Shown: piece after piece, positions 12,501 to 24,263 of the stretch | How the letters are laid out: each line of letters starts with the position of its first letter | Numbering within the stretch: position 1 is the stretch's first letter | Notes under the pieces: model-generated | Database searches by the model: none | What the model saw: the letters and a program-made list of their open reading frames with translations, nothing else | Told to the model about the DNA's origin: nothing | Origin: Calycina herbarum | Taxonomy: Eukaryota; Ascomycota; Leotiomycetes; Helotiales; Pezizellaceae | Assembly: GCA_001414485.1 (NCBI GenBank) | Contig: LLEY01000049.1 | Span: forward strand, 310,001-374,000 | Direction: 5' to 3' | Length of the DNA stretch: 64,000 bases | Position numbers and translations under genes: made by a program

Positions 12501-15500
12501 AAGGAGAAGATTAATGGTGTTTGAGGGAGAGAGTACTAGCGCGAAATTTATTGTTCGGTCTGGTGGACTGGAGATTCGGCACTGAGTGGCCGTGGATAGA
12601 TAGATAAGTAGAGAGGGTGATAGACGAGACGAGATGAGAACAAGGCACGAGCGGGATGCTTAAAACCTTACTGCGCTTTAGGTTTTACGGAAGTATCCCA
12701 TTTCCCTGGTTTGGTTTGGGCATCCCAAGGAAATGTTCATTTTCAAAACGCCACCATATTTATTACTCCCCCCCCACGGGAACTAAATGTAAAATTTTGT
12801 ATAGCGCACCGCCCGTGCGATTACATTTAGTTAGAGCATTCCATCCTCCGCTCTTCTTGGCATTCCATTTCTAATTTTCTTCAGCCATGGATCAGCTGCG
12901 GTTAGGGGGGGGGGATCTTTGACGTTATTTCTTGCATTTACGAAGATCCCCTCTCTCTCTAAATTTAAATTCTGACATCTCCTTCTTCTATTTTCACGGA
13001 GAAACTTCCTCCATCCCGGTAATAACGAAAGAACGAATCAAAGGCCAGGACGCAGCAGGATTTGGGGGCCTGAATTACGATACTTATTTTGTACGAAAGT
13101 ACCAAGGTCTTGGATCCGACATGACCAATGAGAGGACGGTTTAGGAGTACGTATAGATTTTGTTCTCTCTGCGCCATGTCGGGATTTTCGGATTTTCGGG
13201 GAGTTTGCACCCCTGTGCGATGGAGCCAAGAGAATGCCAATTGTGGTTAAGAATTGTTACGTACAACCAGGCCTCTTCTTCCAAGCCGTCTTTCTGTCTC
13301 TGAAAAAGACCATCGGGCAATTCATCTATTTCCATGGTTTGAGATATTTTCCGTACATTGAAGATTTTCATTTGTCCTGTTTTAAATCTTCGTATTAATC
13401 TCTTCGACAAATGGAGATTATTTTCCGTCGGAGAGAGGCTGATTTGATGCTCCTATTTGATTAAATAGCTTCATACTTGGCACACCACCCCCGAAAGCTT
13501 GGCTTCCTTGGCTCTTTATGGTTTATTTGGCTCCAGCTTGGCGGGACACAACCGAGCTGATTGTCCGATTTCGTATCGGACGCCACCAAGGAAGCCACGT
13601 TGCGGTTAACCGGATAACGACCTGAGGAGATGAGAAATCAATCAAACAATTCTTGAGGATTGCTAGCACACGGTCTGGAATCAATATTCTTTCCAGTAGT
13701 GGCTTCTTCGCACCACTTTTGTGTTGTTCTGGATGGGATGGCTTGTTGTATGTAAGAACTTACAAAGAAGCGAGAATGAAGAGATGCCGTCGAACCTCTG
13801 GCTTGGAGGCCAAAATCCGCATCATCTTTTGGGGCTCATCTGCAAGAAGATGACTGATAATCCGGGGTTCAGAAGAAGGACGCTGATGTAATGACAAGGG
13901 GGATGGATTTCCTCCAATTATTCCCTCTCGGATCAACCAAGATTCTCTCTCACGAAAAAGGTCACAATCACAGCCTTGTGGCTTTCGTACTCCCCACCTG
14001 CTTGCTTATTTGAACGAAATGGTGTGCGACCAACATTCATTTTGAATTTATGCTTATTTCGATTGAGCGGCCGAAGAGGGTGTGCGATTCGCTGAGCGGG
14101 GAACCTACGAGCTCGTTACCGCTTTTTGGGTGTGGCTCGCTGCATCATTCAACCCCACGAACGAGACAGCGGACAGGACGTTTGATGCATGTGGCCCTAC
14201 CTTGGAGATCTTATTCTGCGAGTGTGACCGATTAGAATCCCCGATTAGGTGACACCCGGAAGATAGACAAGCAAGCAAGCAATCTGCTAGCTTCGCACCG
14301 CAGGCAGAGAAGGATTGAGTGACAAATCCTGGTGTTTTGTTTTAAGATGGGGATTTCCGTTTGAGTATATGGGGGCTGAAATGATGGCACCATCATTTGA
14401 TTGATTGATTGTGAGTCGCACTACTTTTTTGGCTTGCGACTTTTATGGGACGAATCTCTCGAAAGAGTTTCTCGAAAGAGTTTCTCGAAAGAGACACCGC
14501 ATCACGATTGAATTGCCGATTGTGAAATCGCCCGCTGTCTGACTGAGAATGAAGCCGAGAAGAATCGGATCATCAATCAGTCTTTCGTCGGACGCAAGTT
14601 CAAGATTGTCGGGCCTGAAAGATATGGATCGTTACACCTTTTTTGCCAATTGAATTAAGCAGCAAACGATCGGGTAAGTGCCGTTTAGTTTCCCTCGTGG
14701 CACGATTACACTACCTTGACTTGCTTCAAAACCCGGAGGTTACTACATGGTGGAGGCTGTTCGGTGTTCTAGAGTTATTCGTATCGTCAGTAGTGGCATC
14801 CTGTCGCAACCATCTCCCCTCTTTTACTTTCCGCTTCGAGTTTCTCTCTTCTCCCTTAGGGTCTCTGCTAAATACACGAAGGTAACATCCATCCATTTGC
14901 AGTATTGTTCTGCGAGATACTGGCCCCCATGAGGCAGTTGACGAGGCTGGCTCGCTGCAAGTTACGAGCAGCTGAGCGAGTCGCACAAGCAGGAGAGGTT
15001 GGAGGGAGTGGCACAAAAACGCTCCTCCCACCTCGTTCATCCCACAGTAAGGAAGATAAACTCGCTCGTATAGTTGAGGGTAAATGAAGCTTATTGCATA
15101 AGGTTTCTTCAGGAAATCGGTATTCCAGAGGCGCAAGACCAATCAAGCCCCCTCCCATACACATTACCTCAATCAAACTCAGACATTCGCTACGAGGAGC
15201 TCGAAGCAGATATTTACGCATCCTCATCTGCGATTCGCAAAGAGCGAATCGCACGTCGACGGGTCTCGTGGATTGTGGTTGGTTTCCTTCTCTATCAGAA
15301 TCCGATCGAGTGTGCGCAGAAGCGTCATCAACGTAGTAACAAGCTTAAATTTTGCAACATGGGTGCCAGTCTCCACACCTCTCATCCCCCCCTCTTTCTG
15401 TCCCTTTGACAACTCCACTGAGTCCACTCAAATGCCCGAGTGAGACAAGGGAGTTCCACGCTGCAGCTACGCTGGATCAACATCTCCACCCTCTCCCACT

Positions 15501-17595
15501 CTGCCAAGAGAGTGGACCGGGATGACGCGGCCCTTCACAATAATTATTTTTCGCTGTTCGCACCGAGAAAAACAGGTGCTTTTTGTGCCTTCTCAAAGGG
15601 GGCTTTAAGTTGGGACTGGGCGCGCTTGGCGGATGCTTGGACGGGGCTTGGCAGATTCTTGGGATGATCAGCAGTTTTCTGGTGTTTAGCGTGATACGCG
15701 GATGGGATGAGAGTGTCAATGAATTGTGGACGGGGTTTTATGGATTTGTATGGGATTGACTGATCGGTTGTGGAAATAGAAGATCTTCAAAAAAGAAAGT
15801 GAGAGGTCTCAGACGAGACAGCTTCTAAAAATGAAGAGGTAGATTTTCAGGTTTGTAATTGCTTATCTCCTCTCGTACAGTATGTAGCACTACATCAAAA
15901 TACAATAAGCCTGACGCTGAGGTAACCTAATAGCCTACCGATACGAATCCGAAAGGAGAATCCTCCTCTCTAAGGCTAAGCATCTATCGAAGTTTCATCT
16001 TGCACGAAACCCTATTCTAATTAAAATAGCTCACTTCGCAAACCAATAAAAACAAGCCTTCTCGTCTGGAATCAATGATATCACCCCCACATTCTTCAAC
16101 ATACCGAAGAAATAAGGAGCTCAATCAAACTCTAAATCCAAATACCACGAGATCTACAAACCAATAAATTCTCAAAGCGCCACAGCCTAAGCTTTGGCAA
16201 CAAAAGCAAAGGGAAAGTAAAACATGAACTGACATCTCGGGAAACCTTGTTAATAACCTTAAATAGACACGTGAGAAAGGGAGATGCTGTCAAAAAAAAA
16301 AGAAAATGAAGGATTCATATGTCTTGCATCATCCCTCCACGTCCCATCCCATGTTCCTCATCCCACGCTTCACACACACCTTTCCTCGGACTTTCGCACA
16401 AATCGCATGCCGCTACCTATCACCTATCGGTGACGGGGATGGGAAATATGAATAAGCGTTAATTCCATGGAGTTGTAAGATGAGATTCGTCAAGTCGTTT
16501 AGACTTACTTTTCTTTGCCATATTCATACTAGTAACCTATGAGAGGTGAGGGTGGCGTCGTAAAGGACGTGCGTGTGCTGTAGATCTATCGATAAGCATC
16601 ATCACATCTTCAGCGGCAGAGTATTTTTTAAGGCTGCATCGGAGGTTGAGGACTTTGCGATGTTGTTTGAGCGGCTCTGGAAATTTACCCGGTGATACGG
16701 AGTACTGGAAAAATGTGAGTTTTAGCTTTCTAGGACAACAAGTTCATTTCCCTGAGACTTGAACATTTAGGGGAGGAGGCTGCCTAGCGAGCGAAGTCAG
16801 GGTGCCAGAAGTCAGTTAGATGGCTGCTTGCAAAAAGCTACCTCAATAGGTAATGATTACACACAAGCATCCATTGGTTCCATTGTATATGAAACTCATT
16901 CAAATCTCTATCTACTTTGAAGTACATCTCGCCAATTCCCACCACTTCAAGAATGAGATCCTCTTCCCCAGTCATACAGAGTACGGTAAAGCAGGATAAG
17001 GGGCTTACTTCTCGCAATCCCTCGAAGCTGCTGATGTGAGATGGGGGGGGATCGTCCCGCCGGCATCTACCTTTGAATTGTAGGAGTGCAACGAATCACG
17101 CAAGGTTGGTCGTATGGATAAACGGTACGCACATGCTGCCTTATGGAGCCGCAGACGGAGCCGGAAACGCCATGTCTTGTTTTAATAATTGATTACGCAT
17201 GCGCGGTTAACGTACATGTAGCTATATATATATAAAGTTTGTACTCGGTGTCTGGGGTATCATGATGTTTGTCCTTGTTGGTTTTTCTTCCTCCTCACAC
17301 CCCTCCTTTTATTTCATTTGACGAAGGACCCGAGAGGTTGGGTTCGTTGCTGAATGTTTCTGTGGGCAGAAACATACGTTGAGAAGAAGATGTCGATGGT
17401 CTCGTTTGGATAAGTTGTCCGGTGTTGGTGATGATTTGCAATTATTCTCTTTCTTGAAAGTGTGTGTGTTTATTTGAGGCTGTTGGATTGCGGCCCCGAA
17501 AGCCTTGCTCATTCCTTTATTGTATTCTGGCTTGCGGCTATCTTTTTCGAGAAAGGACGCGCTAGTGCGTTGTACAAATTGTGAGATGATGTTTA
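6598..17595. promoter_or_regulatory. very long gene-free region upstream of the WOPR gene
   Basis: About 11 kb upstream of the WOPR start contains no convincing gene. It is rich in pyrimidine tracts, short palindromes and short tandem repeats, for example CCATC repeats near 11236 and TTCTGC repeats near 8393. Several 60-140 aa open frames overlap on both strands but show no domain, signal peptide or splice continuity, and I left them out. The likely content is promoter, a long leader with possible leader introns, and perhaps non-coding transcripts. That assignment is inferred from position and from what is known of WOR1-type loci. Confidence 0.45.
14457..14493 (+). promoter_or_regulatory. triplicated TTTCTCGAAAGAG array, resembling a heat-shock element
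   Basis: Three near-perfect head-to-tail copies of a 13-nt unit are visible. Each contains TTC-2nt-GAA, and the copies are separated by 5 nt. Heat-shock factor sites are built from alternating nGAAn/nTTCn boxes, so this fits a gapped element. The nearest gene start is far away, so the function is uncertain. Confidence 0.35.
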
Positions 17596-18309
17596 ATCGT
17601 CGGAGTCCCCGACCCACCCTTCCACCTACCACCTTCCTACCCACGGGGGGGTCGGTCTTTTTAATTAGTCGTACTTTTTAATTAGTTGTGCTGGATAAAT
17701 AGATAATGCTCTTCTGGGATATTAGACTTACTTTGAGGCTATTCACGAGTTATGGAAATTAGGTAGGAAATAAGACTCTACTAAATAATAAAGGATCTAC
17801 TTGATCTTCTATACTAAGTTCTTCTTCTTTATTATACTCTGTATCCTCTTTAAAGACCTTATTATATTTAATGTCTGGATCCTCTATAATAATTAACCTA
17901 TTTAAGTTAAAACCTCTCTCTCTTGTAATCTGTATCCTTGTCTCTAAAAGATTAGCCCTTCTCTTTCTAAGAAGAAGTTCGTTATATTCTTAAGTTTTTA
18001 GTTCTAGGAGATGTGGTAGTGGGGGTGGGCTTGAGGGTAAGAACTTAGTAAGTTCAAGGCATAGTAAAGACATAGTAGATTATAGAAAGAATATATAGAT
18101 AAAGAGCTATAAAATACCAAAGTTTTTAAGTAAAAAGCTTAAGAATTGACTAAGTTATTACTAGTAGTATAGATAGAGGTTCTTGAAGTTCACGATACTT
18201 TTGAAACATCTTGAACTGACGTCTGGTTTTGGCCCTGGATTTACTATTATCTGGCACGATTAATTAAAAAGACTGACCCCCCCGTGGATGGGTCGGGGAC
18301 TCCGACGAT
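17596..18309. mobile_element. degenerate Tc1/mariner-like MITE, TA target site
   Basis: The element is bounded by terminal inverted repeats. Both ends begin ATCGTCGGAGTCCCCGACC, and the repeat continues with CCACGGGGGGGTC and GTCTTTTTAATTA. TA dinucleotides directly flank both ends (17594-17595 and 18310-18311), as expected for Tc1/mariner insertion. The left repeat carries an extra piece of about 20 nt. The 600-nt interior is very AT-rich and has no transposase frame, which fits RIP or long decay. Confidence 0.8.
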
Positions 18310-20693
18310 TACTCCTTTCGTCGATGGATGGTAGTTTGTAGGAGCCTTGCTTACAAAAAGCCGCAAGTGTAGCTTGTGTTCTTCCGCTCATAGTCGCCTA
18401 GAAGACGTACGATTCGTTCAGCTATGTAGCATCTTGTCCTGTAGCATTTTGTCCAGTTCGGGTAATCAGTGTCCCAAGGAAAGATACAACCCTACATTTC
18501 CCAAAAACAGGTCTTTAGTGGTGTGAGCAAATTATTGAGTTGTCGGGTCCGATACTCCCAAACATGTCTTTTGTATTCGCACACAATCTGAAATTGTTGG
18601 TTGAAATACGAGAAATACGTGAAATTTACCATCCAACAATTCCAATGCCTTGGGTGGCCTTATTGGCGGCCCGCATGACACGCATGATCTCAAAATTTGT
18701 GTCTGGATTTCGGGTGGCGATGTTGGATACTGCAAGTTATGTGGGGAGAAAATCAGAAGTCAATATCCGGGGGTCATCATTCCCTGGAAATTCTCCTTGT
18801 TTAGAGCTGAGCTTGTTGGTATCTTCCTTCGGTGACCCTTTCTCTTGCGTCTAATCTGAGGGTCGAGATCCACCTTCTTGCTATTGTTCAACCAGTGGGT
18901 TGGGCTCATTGCCCTTTTTGAAAAAATTGAAGACCAAGAGACGTAGCTTTCCTGTCTCTGATTCGCGGTCTCTTGCCGTTCTAATTTCGCACTTGTTGTC
19001 AACACTGGACTCATACAAGCTCGGCTCCCGCCATTTTCCACTTCCAAAGTTACATCTAACTGACTCACCGCCTCTGCCAGAGCTCGTTTCATTGTCATCC
19101 CAAAAATCCAAAATTCACAATTCTCCAGTCTCTCCTTCAACCCGCCACTCACACCGAGTGGGGCACCAACAAGCTGTATCATATTACCCTTCTCACTGCA
19201 TCCATCCTTCAAACCCGTGAAGAAAATCCTTCGTTGGATAAAATCACTTTGTTATGGTGGGGTAGAGGGCGTCTAGACATACTACTCTAGTCTGACCAAC
19301 ATTTGTTCTGCACCAACAGATCCCGATACCAGGGATCATCATATGCATGCCATCTATAGTTTGTTAGGAAAAAATTACATCGCTTGCGAGACGAGGGAGT
19401 TTTTGGCATAATTCCTTGTTTACATATGGTAGTTTTCTAACCGCTTGGGATTCTTGCTGTTGGGTTTTATGAAGGGGGTTTGTTGGGTTGTGAATTTCAT
19501 TTAGGGTTAGAGGGCGCATGTACATATACGAACTGCAGGTGTTGTATAGTACTTTTATGTCATCTTATGTAGCAGGGTGGCTACGCTTTTGAGAATAGAG
19601 GAGGGTGTGCATGAAAAAGTGACTCGTCGAGCACCTACTGCCTGTTTCCATGCATTCTTCCTTTTAGTAAATTACCATGTTTGGGCTCAAAATCTACCCC
19701 TGTGATTAGTTTATCAAGGCATTTTTACTTTCTTTGAGACATGAAATAGCAATTTGTCAGTATTCTTGCCGTAATTGACAATTATGGGGAGTCCGAGTTT
19801 TATGAAGACAGCTTCTAGACTTCTGGCAGAAAAATAGGGGGTTAAGCGGAGTCTTCCACAGGGAATGCTTTTTAAATTCGATATACACTAAGATATGGGT
19901 AGTGGAGATGTTAAATCTCGGGTTGACTAGCTTTATTCCACCCTTTCCACCGTTCCTCTTCTTAAAACTGGGAGGAGCGTTGGCTCTCGGATTTTTGTGT
20001 ATATGGATCTGGCATAGTTTCTTCACAAATTGACCAAAACATACACTTCACAGCAAATACTTGATCTCTAAACCCCCCCTCCTTTTTTAATATATTTTTA
20101 GTTAACTGAATTGTTCTAGCTATTTCTCAAAAATATTCATAAATATTGATTGCTACATAGAGAAGTACTTAGTACTCTATACTTTCAGGAAAACTTTTTA
20201 ATTTCATTAGCTTAATTAACCCTAGAATAATGTAATTCAATAATTGAAATTGCTCGAATACTAGCTTGATAGTGTAAAGTGGTAAGTTGGTAACTTATAA
20301 GGGCCAATTTTATAACAAATCATATTAACTTGCACCTACTTTCGACATCACAAGAGACTCTGGTTTGGACTTGACTCGCAAGGCATAATGAACTCAAAGG
20401 TCGGTGTGGATAACAATTAAAGTAGTGGATGCGGAGGAAGACTATCTCCTTGCCAGCCGTGAAGTGAGCAAGCTAGCCATAGGATTTGCGTTCATAGTTG
20501 TGTGGCATGTTGTGACGTCTCTTGACCACGGTCCTTCCGAATGATTTTGGGAATTTTCATGAGCTCATTTTTTGTAAAATACAATCTGAAGCATATGTGT
20601 TATAAAACTCAAGTGCCCTCCGTGCACCCCTTTCCATCCCATTCAGCCTCATACCTAGCCCTTCCAAATTCTTCATCTCCCCCATCTCTTCTT
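18310..20693. other. mostly non-coding; one doubtful minus-strand open frame
   Basis: A minus-strand open frame at 18760-19212 (150 aa) has a fairly protein-like first half (residues near LKERLENCEFWIFGM). I recognise no family and see no clear continuation, so I do not call it a gene. The rest, especially 20040-20340, is AT-rich with no features I can support. Confidence 0.4.
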
Positions 20694-21020
20694 CTAAGCG
20701 ATGGGATCCGACTCTTCGTGAATCAACTTGGGGGCATTCCCATTCGCACGAATTGCCGCCACAATTAACATAATTGCAAGAACGATGGCGCAAGTGATCG
20801 AAACTACAAACAGGAAAAGCTTGTATATTGCAGTCCTCTCATACTTGTCAAGACGAAAGCGATGTTGTGACTGGGTCTTATTGGCGTTGAAATATGGTGG
20901 AGGTGCATCATACGATAGTGTATTGAGTGGTATTTCGTGGAAAGCTTCTGTGGCGGAGTGTTTTTGATTTTCTAGGTCGTGCCAAGCTGTATTTTTGGAG
21001 TTTGTTGTGTGGGAGGACAT
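20694..21020 (-). CDS. small single-pass membrane protein with PPPY motif (paralogue A)
   Basis: The protein has 108 aa. I start it at the ATG at 21020, because the tandem paralogue has the same start context (TCAAAATGTC) and aligns from MSS onward. A cytosolic-looking N-terminal half contains TAWHDLE, AFHEIPLNTLS and DAPPPYF. A transmembrane segment of about 24 residues follows (KLFLFVVSITCAIVLAIMLIV), then a short hydrophilic tail of about 18 residues. There is no signal peptide, so the likely topology is a type II or tail-anchored protein. PPxY motifs bind WW domains such as those of Nedd4/Rsp5 ubiquitin ligases, so an adaptor role is possible; this is inference. It may be co-regulated with the next three small genes on the same strand. 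Confidence 0.7.
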   Translation of the reverse strand: MSSHTTNSKNTAWHDLENQKHSATEAFHEIPLNTLSYDAPPPYFNANKTQSQHRFRLDKYERTAIYKLFLFVVSITCAIVLAIMLIVAAIRANGNAPKLIHEESDPIA

Positions 21021-21371
21021 TTTGAAATTGTAGACTGTTGAAGTAGATGAATTTTGGTGGGCGAGAGTGGAAGTTGGGGTTGTAAGCTTGAGGTAGAGTA
21101 TGAAAGGGAGATCTAAAGTTAGGACCTGAATAATCAAGAGGCGGCATTGAGTGGTTTGAGATCATGTTAATGTAATCCCTATCAAGTAGTCAAGTGAATA
21201 ATTTTCGGGCTTTCACAGCTTTCTAGAAACCTCCTAGTCGCTTATTGGTTGGAATGAGTTGTTATGATTGTTCTATTTCCTCGAGTCACCCAGTTCCGTC
21301 GATATCTTTTGTGACTAGAAACTCGATCAGCATGAAGCAAACTTCATCAGACAGGACCTAAATACATAAAT

Positions 21372-21704
21372 TTAGTGGTGACAAAATTCCTTTTGAATTG
21401 GGCCTCCGGAGGCTACTCTTCCGTGCTTCCTCATTACCCATCCTACTGCCATGATGATAATTAACACCGCCAACACCGAAACGCATAAGATTCCGGCAAG
21501 AATCCGTTTGCGTGCGGGCATTCGTGTTTCTTTCTTGACTATCGTCACGGTATCGTTTTCGGGAATCCTTCTGATCTGGGCTTTATGAGCTTCCAGATAC
21601 GGTGGTGGAGGTGGATCGTTTGATATTGAGTTGAGTGGTGCTTCATGAAAACCCTCCGGGTCCGGCCAGGCGGTTTTTTCAGATTTGGTCCAGTAGGATG
21701 ACAT
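21372..21704 (-). CDS. small single-pass membrane protein with PPPPPY motif (paralogue B)
   Basis: The protein has 110 aa and is a diverged tandem copy of the gene at 20694-21020. Shared elements in the same order are the MSS start, TAWxDxE, FHEAPLNSIS and then DPPPPPYLEAHK. A basic stretch (KKETRMPARKR) precedes a transmembrane segment (ILAGILCVSVLAVLIIIMAV) and a tail with a WVMRKHGR positive patch. The positive charges flank the membrane on both sides, so orientation is unclear. The proline-tyrosine motif is preserved although most other positions changed, which suggests that it is the selected part. The family is unknown to me. Confidence 0.7.
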   Translation of the reverse strand: MSSYWTKSEKTAWPDPEGFHEAPLNSISNDPPPPPYLEAHKAQIRRIPENDTVTIVKKETRMPARKRILAGILCVSVLAVLIIIMAVGWVMRKHGRVASGGPIQKEFCHH

Positions 21705-22193
21705 TTTGAGATTGTGAACTGTCAGATTTTTGTAATAGAACCTTGGCGATCGAGTGTCGAGGGAAGAGTTTTGTGGGTTTGAAGTGCTTATAACGCGTGG
21801 AAGCTTGCTTTAGAACAATATGAAAGGAGGCATGCAGTAATCAAACGAGAAATACATGCGAGAGTTGGGTAGATGGATGCAAAAGAGATCTCCTATCAGT
21901 CTAAAATCTTCTCAGAAGCCCGTTATTATGCTGGGCAAGTTGCAATAAGTATTCCTCTTGCTTGATACGTCATTTATTTCTATCAAAGTCGTTTAAAACT
22001 GGTAAATCCAGGCAGCTATAAATATTCATCAATCACCATGGATTGTTTAAGCACACTAGAGGAACAATCATAAACCTTTCAACTTGATTCCAATTATAAT
22101 TAAGCCCCGAAATGTTCATGAGTACTGCATCACGTCTTTGGGACGTTAAAGCATCTAAATACTAGTCATATATTGATTGAAATAGACCTTATA

Positions 22194-22454
22194 TCATATA
22201 AATACTCCAGCCCCCAACAAAACACGAAAGAAGAATCTAACCAATACCATAAGGAGCAGATATGCCAGAAAGTTTGCGACATAATGTACTGGGTCAGACC
22301 TTGAGGTGACTGTCATCTCATGGGCAAAATCATTTGTACCAGTCGGAAGTGCTTCTCTCGGCATGGGGCATGTCGAGTACATCGCTTGCGATGCTAAGGC
22401 GGCCATCATGAGAAGAGTGGTGATAGAGAGGAGCCGAAGAGGTGAAAAACGCAT
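22194..22454 (-). CDS. small protein with signal peptide and C-terminal hydrophobic anchor
   Basis: This 86-aa protein starts at the first ATG of the open frame. A cleavable-type signal (SPLRLLSITTLLMMAALASQA) would leave about 60 residues. The mature part has one Cys near its start and a polar middle. It ends in a long hydrophobic stretch (FLAYLLLMVLVRFFFRVLL) that runs almost to the C-terminus, which suggests a membrane-bound product. I recognise no domain. It could also be a short secreted polypeptide with an amphipathic end. The size and arrangement resemble its neighbours, but I see no clear sequence homology with them. Confidence 0.5.
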   Translation of the reverse strand: MRFSPLRLLSITTLLMMAALASQAMYSTCPMPREALPTGTNDFAHEMTVTSRSDPVHYVANFLAYLLLMVLVRFFFRVLLGAGVFI

Positions 22455-22826
22455 CCCGGCGCTGTGAGGTATGCTTCCAGAGTTCCCTAGCTTTGTAAAC
22501 GCGTTTCGAAATGCGTACTTCCTCTAGATTATAAGTTCTTGAAGCGATGGTTGCAAGAATGAGGAGCGAAGAGTGACGATATTTTAAAGGATGCTGAGTT
22601 CTCAATCATCACTGAATCACTGTTTCTAAAATGATAATCACATGGTAACGATAAGTCACAGGAGCTCAAAATACAAATGAATAAGCCTATATTTAGTCTC
22701 TGTCCAGCAGAGACTGACTGTTCTTCCCTAGTGATATTGTCCTTCATGGCGTAATTCAGAGGAAACGACGACGAGCGACCTAAATCCGTTAGCAAATCCA
22801 ACTTTGATACAAGAACCAGAGCTTAC

Positions 22827-23105
22827 TTAGTGATTTTTGTGACAAAAACAAACAGCAAGCAATGCTAGAACCATCAAACCAACAACAACTCCAACAACGG
22901 TGTAAATAATAGTCCTCTGTGCACTAAGCTGTCTCGGAACTAAAATGCCGTGGCCATGTTTGTTGGATGGAGATGGGTAATCGTTGTAATGATTTGGGTC
23001 TTTGGAGAGGACATCCCGGATATCTTGAAGAGGAGTTGGTGCGGACAAAACGATACTGAATATCACCGAAACAATGATTAAGGAGAGCAAGTATGTGGGC
23101 TTCAT
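22827..23105 (-). CDS. small type I membrane protein
   Basis: The 92-aa protein has a strong signal peptide (MKPTYLLSLIIVSVIFSIV, cleavage likely after LSA). A short luminal or extracellular segment rich in Asp, Pro, Tyr and His follows, then a transmembrane segment (TIIYTVVGVVVGLMVLALLA) and a very short Cys/Lys-rich tail (VCFCHKNH). The family is unknown. It is the most upstream of four small membrane-protein genes on the minus strand between 20.7 and 23.1 kb. Confidence 0.6.
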   Translation of the reverse strand: MKPTYLLSLIIVSVIFSIVLSAPTPLQDIRDVLSKDPNHYNDYPSPSNKHGHGILVPRQLSAQRTIIYTVVGVVVGLMVLALLAVCFCHKNH

Positions 23106-23563
23106 GTTGGATGGTTGCAGATATGCGAATTTCTTTGCGTGTCGTATTTTGACTTTTCTTTTCTGTGTATCTTGAGTTGGGTCGTTGGACTTGAGAGGAG
23201 GTTTATGGAACTTGGACGGCGAACTTAGTTTACTAGTTGTGCCCCGAATTTGTATATCGGAGTTCTTGGATGTTGGACGTTAATGTTCGCCCCCGAAAAC
23301 AAGAAATTAACATTACGTAGTTCGATAATAGGCGAGCTTTGAGAAATTGAATCATAGCATCATAATAACTAAGTTCCACATATGATGGATTCACAGTCTG
23401 GTAACTTTTACAAATATTAACAAACGTTAAGTGACTTGTCGTCCAAGAAGGTGCAGCGATGTTTGAGGACGCGGTGATTCACTATCAATAAGATTCGAGT
23501 TAAGTTTCAGTCAAATGAGTCGCCAATACCAAATTCTCGTTAAGACATAGTCATGTGACTTTA

Positions 23564-23660
23564 AAAGCGGCAGTAAATACTTCGGGTTCGCACCATGCCT
23601 AACCTAGTTTATTATCCCAAGTAAATTGTTTTAAAATTAACCTAGAATAATTAACATGAA
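23564..23660 (+). repeat. copy of the dispersed TTGTTCC-type repeat family
   Basis: It begins AAGCGGCAGTAAATAC and ends in a piece like TTAACCTAGAATAATTAA. The same opening word recurs near 55309 on this strand and near 59140 and 62125 on the other strand. The copy is probably truncated and lies directly before the NLR-repeat relic. Confidence 0.5.
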
Positions 23661-24263
23661 AATTGGAGCTGGAGATGACATACTAAGCTTGATCCTTCGG
23701 AACACAAGCGTGAAATTTGAGATTACAGAAGCGGTTGTAGTTACATGTTGTCGCAACATGCATCGCGGAGAAAATCTAATGCGACTTCTTCTGGATTCAT
23801 GGGAAGATAGTCTCCCAGTTACTGAGAAGGTTGTTTCAGCAGCGGCTGAGAATCAAAACACAAGTGTGAGGAAAGGGGATTTACAAATCACTGCAAACGT
23901 ACTAGAATCGGCAGCCACTAATTCGTACGGTATACACATGTTTGACTTGATTCGTCGAGAAAGAGGGAAGTTTGCCATTGGTAAGGAAATGGTTGTAGCT
24001 GCAGCGCGGAATCGTCTCTCTGGATTGGGTTCATTGGAGTATTTTGTTGGATTTATTGCTGATGAAATCCCTATCACGGAGAAAACTCTCATCGCAGCTG
24101 CTGGAAACCAGGATGAAGAAGTGATTGAGTACTTCTGAAGAGACACCGAAAAGGGGAAGGAGTGTCAATTACAGAACAATTGATTGAAATGGCGTCGAGA
24201 AATGAGCAATACGATGAACGATTAATAAAATTGCTCCGACAAGGTCATTCCATTATATACTAG
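23656..24263 (+). pseudogene. relic of an NLR-type repeat protein, frameshifted
   Basis: The first open part (23656-24135) codes for five or so degenerate repeats of about 33 aa. Each contains a core like ITEAVVVTCCRN, VTEKVVSAAAENQ, GKEMVVAAARN or ITEKTLIAAAGNQ. After TGA at 24136-24138 the next repeat (VSITEQLIEMASRNEQ) continues in another frame to TAG at 24261-24263, so a frameshift lies near 24135. Such repeats occur at the C-termini of fungal NACHT/ankyrin incompatibility proteins. The NTPase and N-terminal effector domains are absent, so this is a 3' fragment of a once larger gene. Confidence 0.7.

Noticed and set aside
18760..19212. 150-aa minus-strand open frame
   Set aside because: The first half looks protein-like, but there is no recognisable family, no splice continuation and an overlapping open frame on the other strand. 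Left as doubtful.
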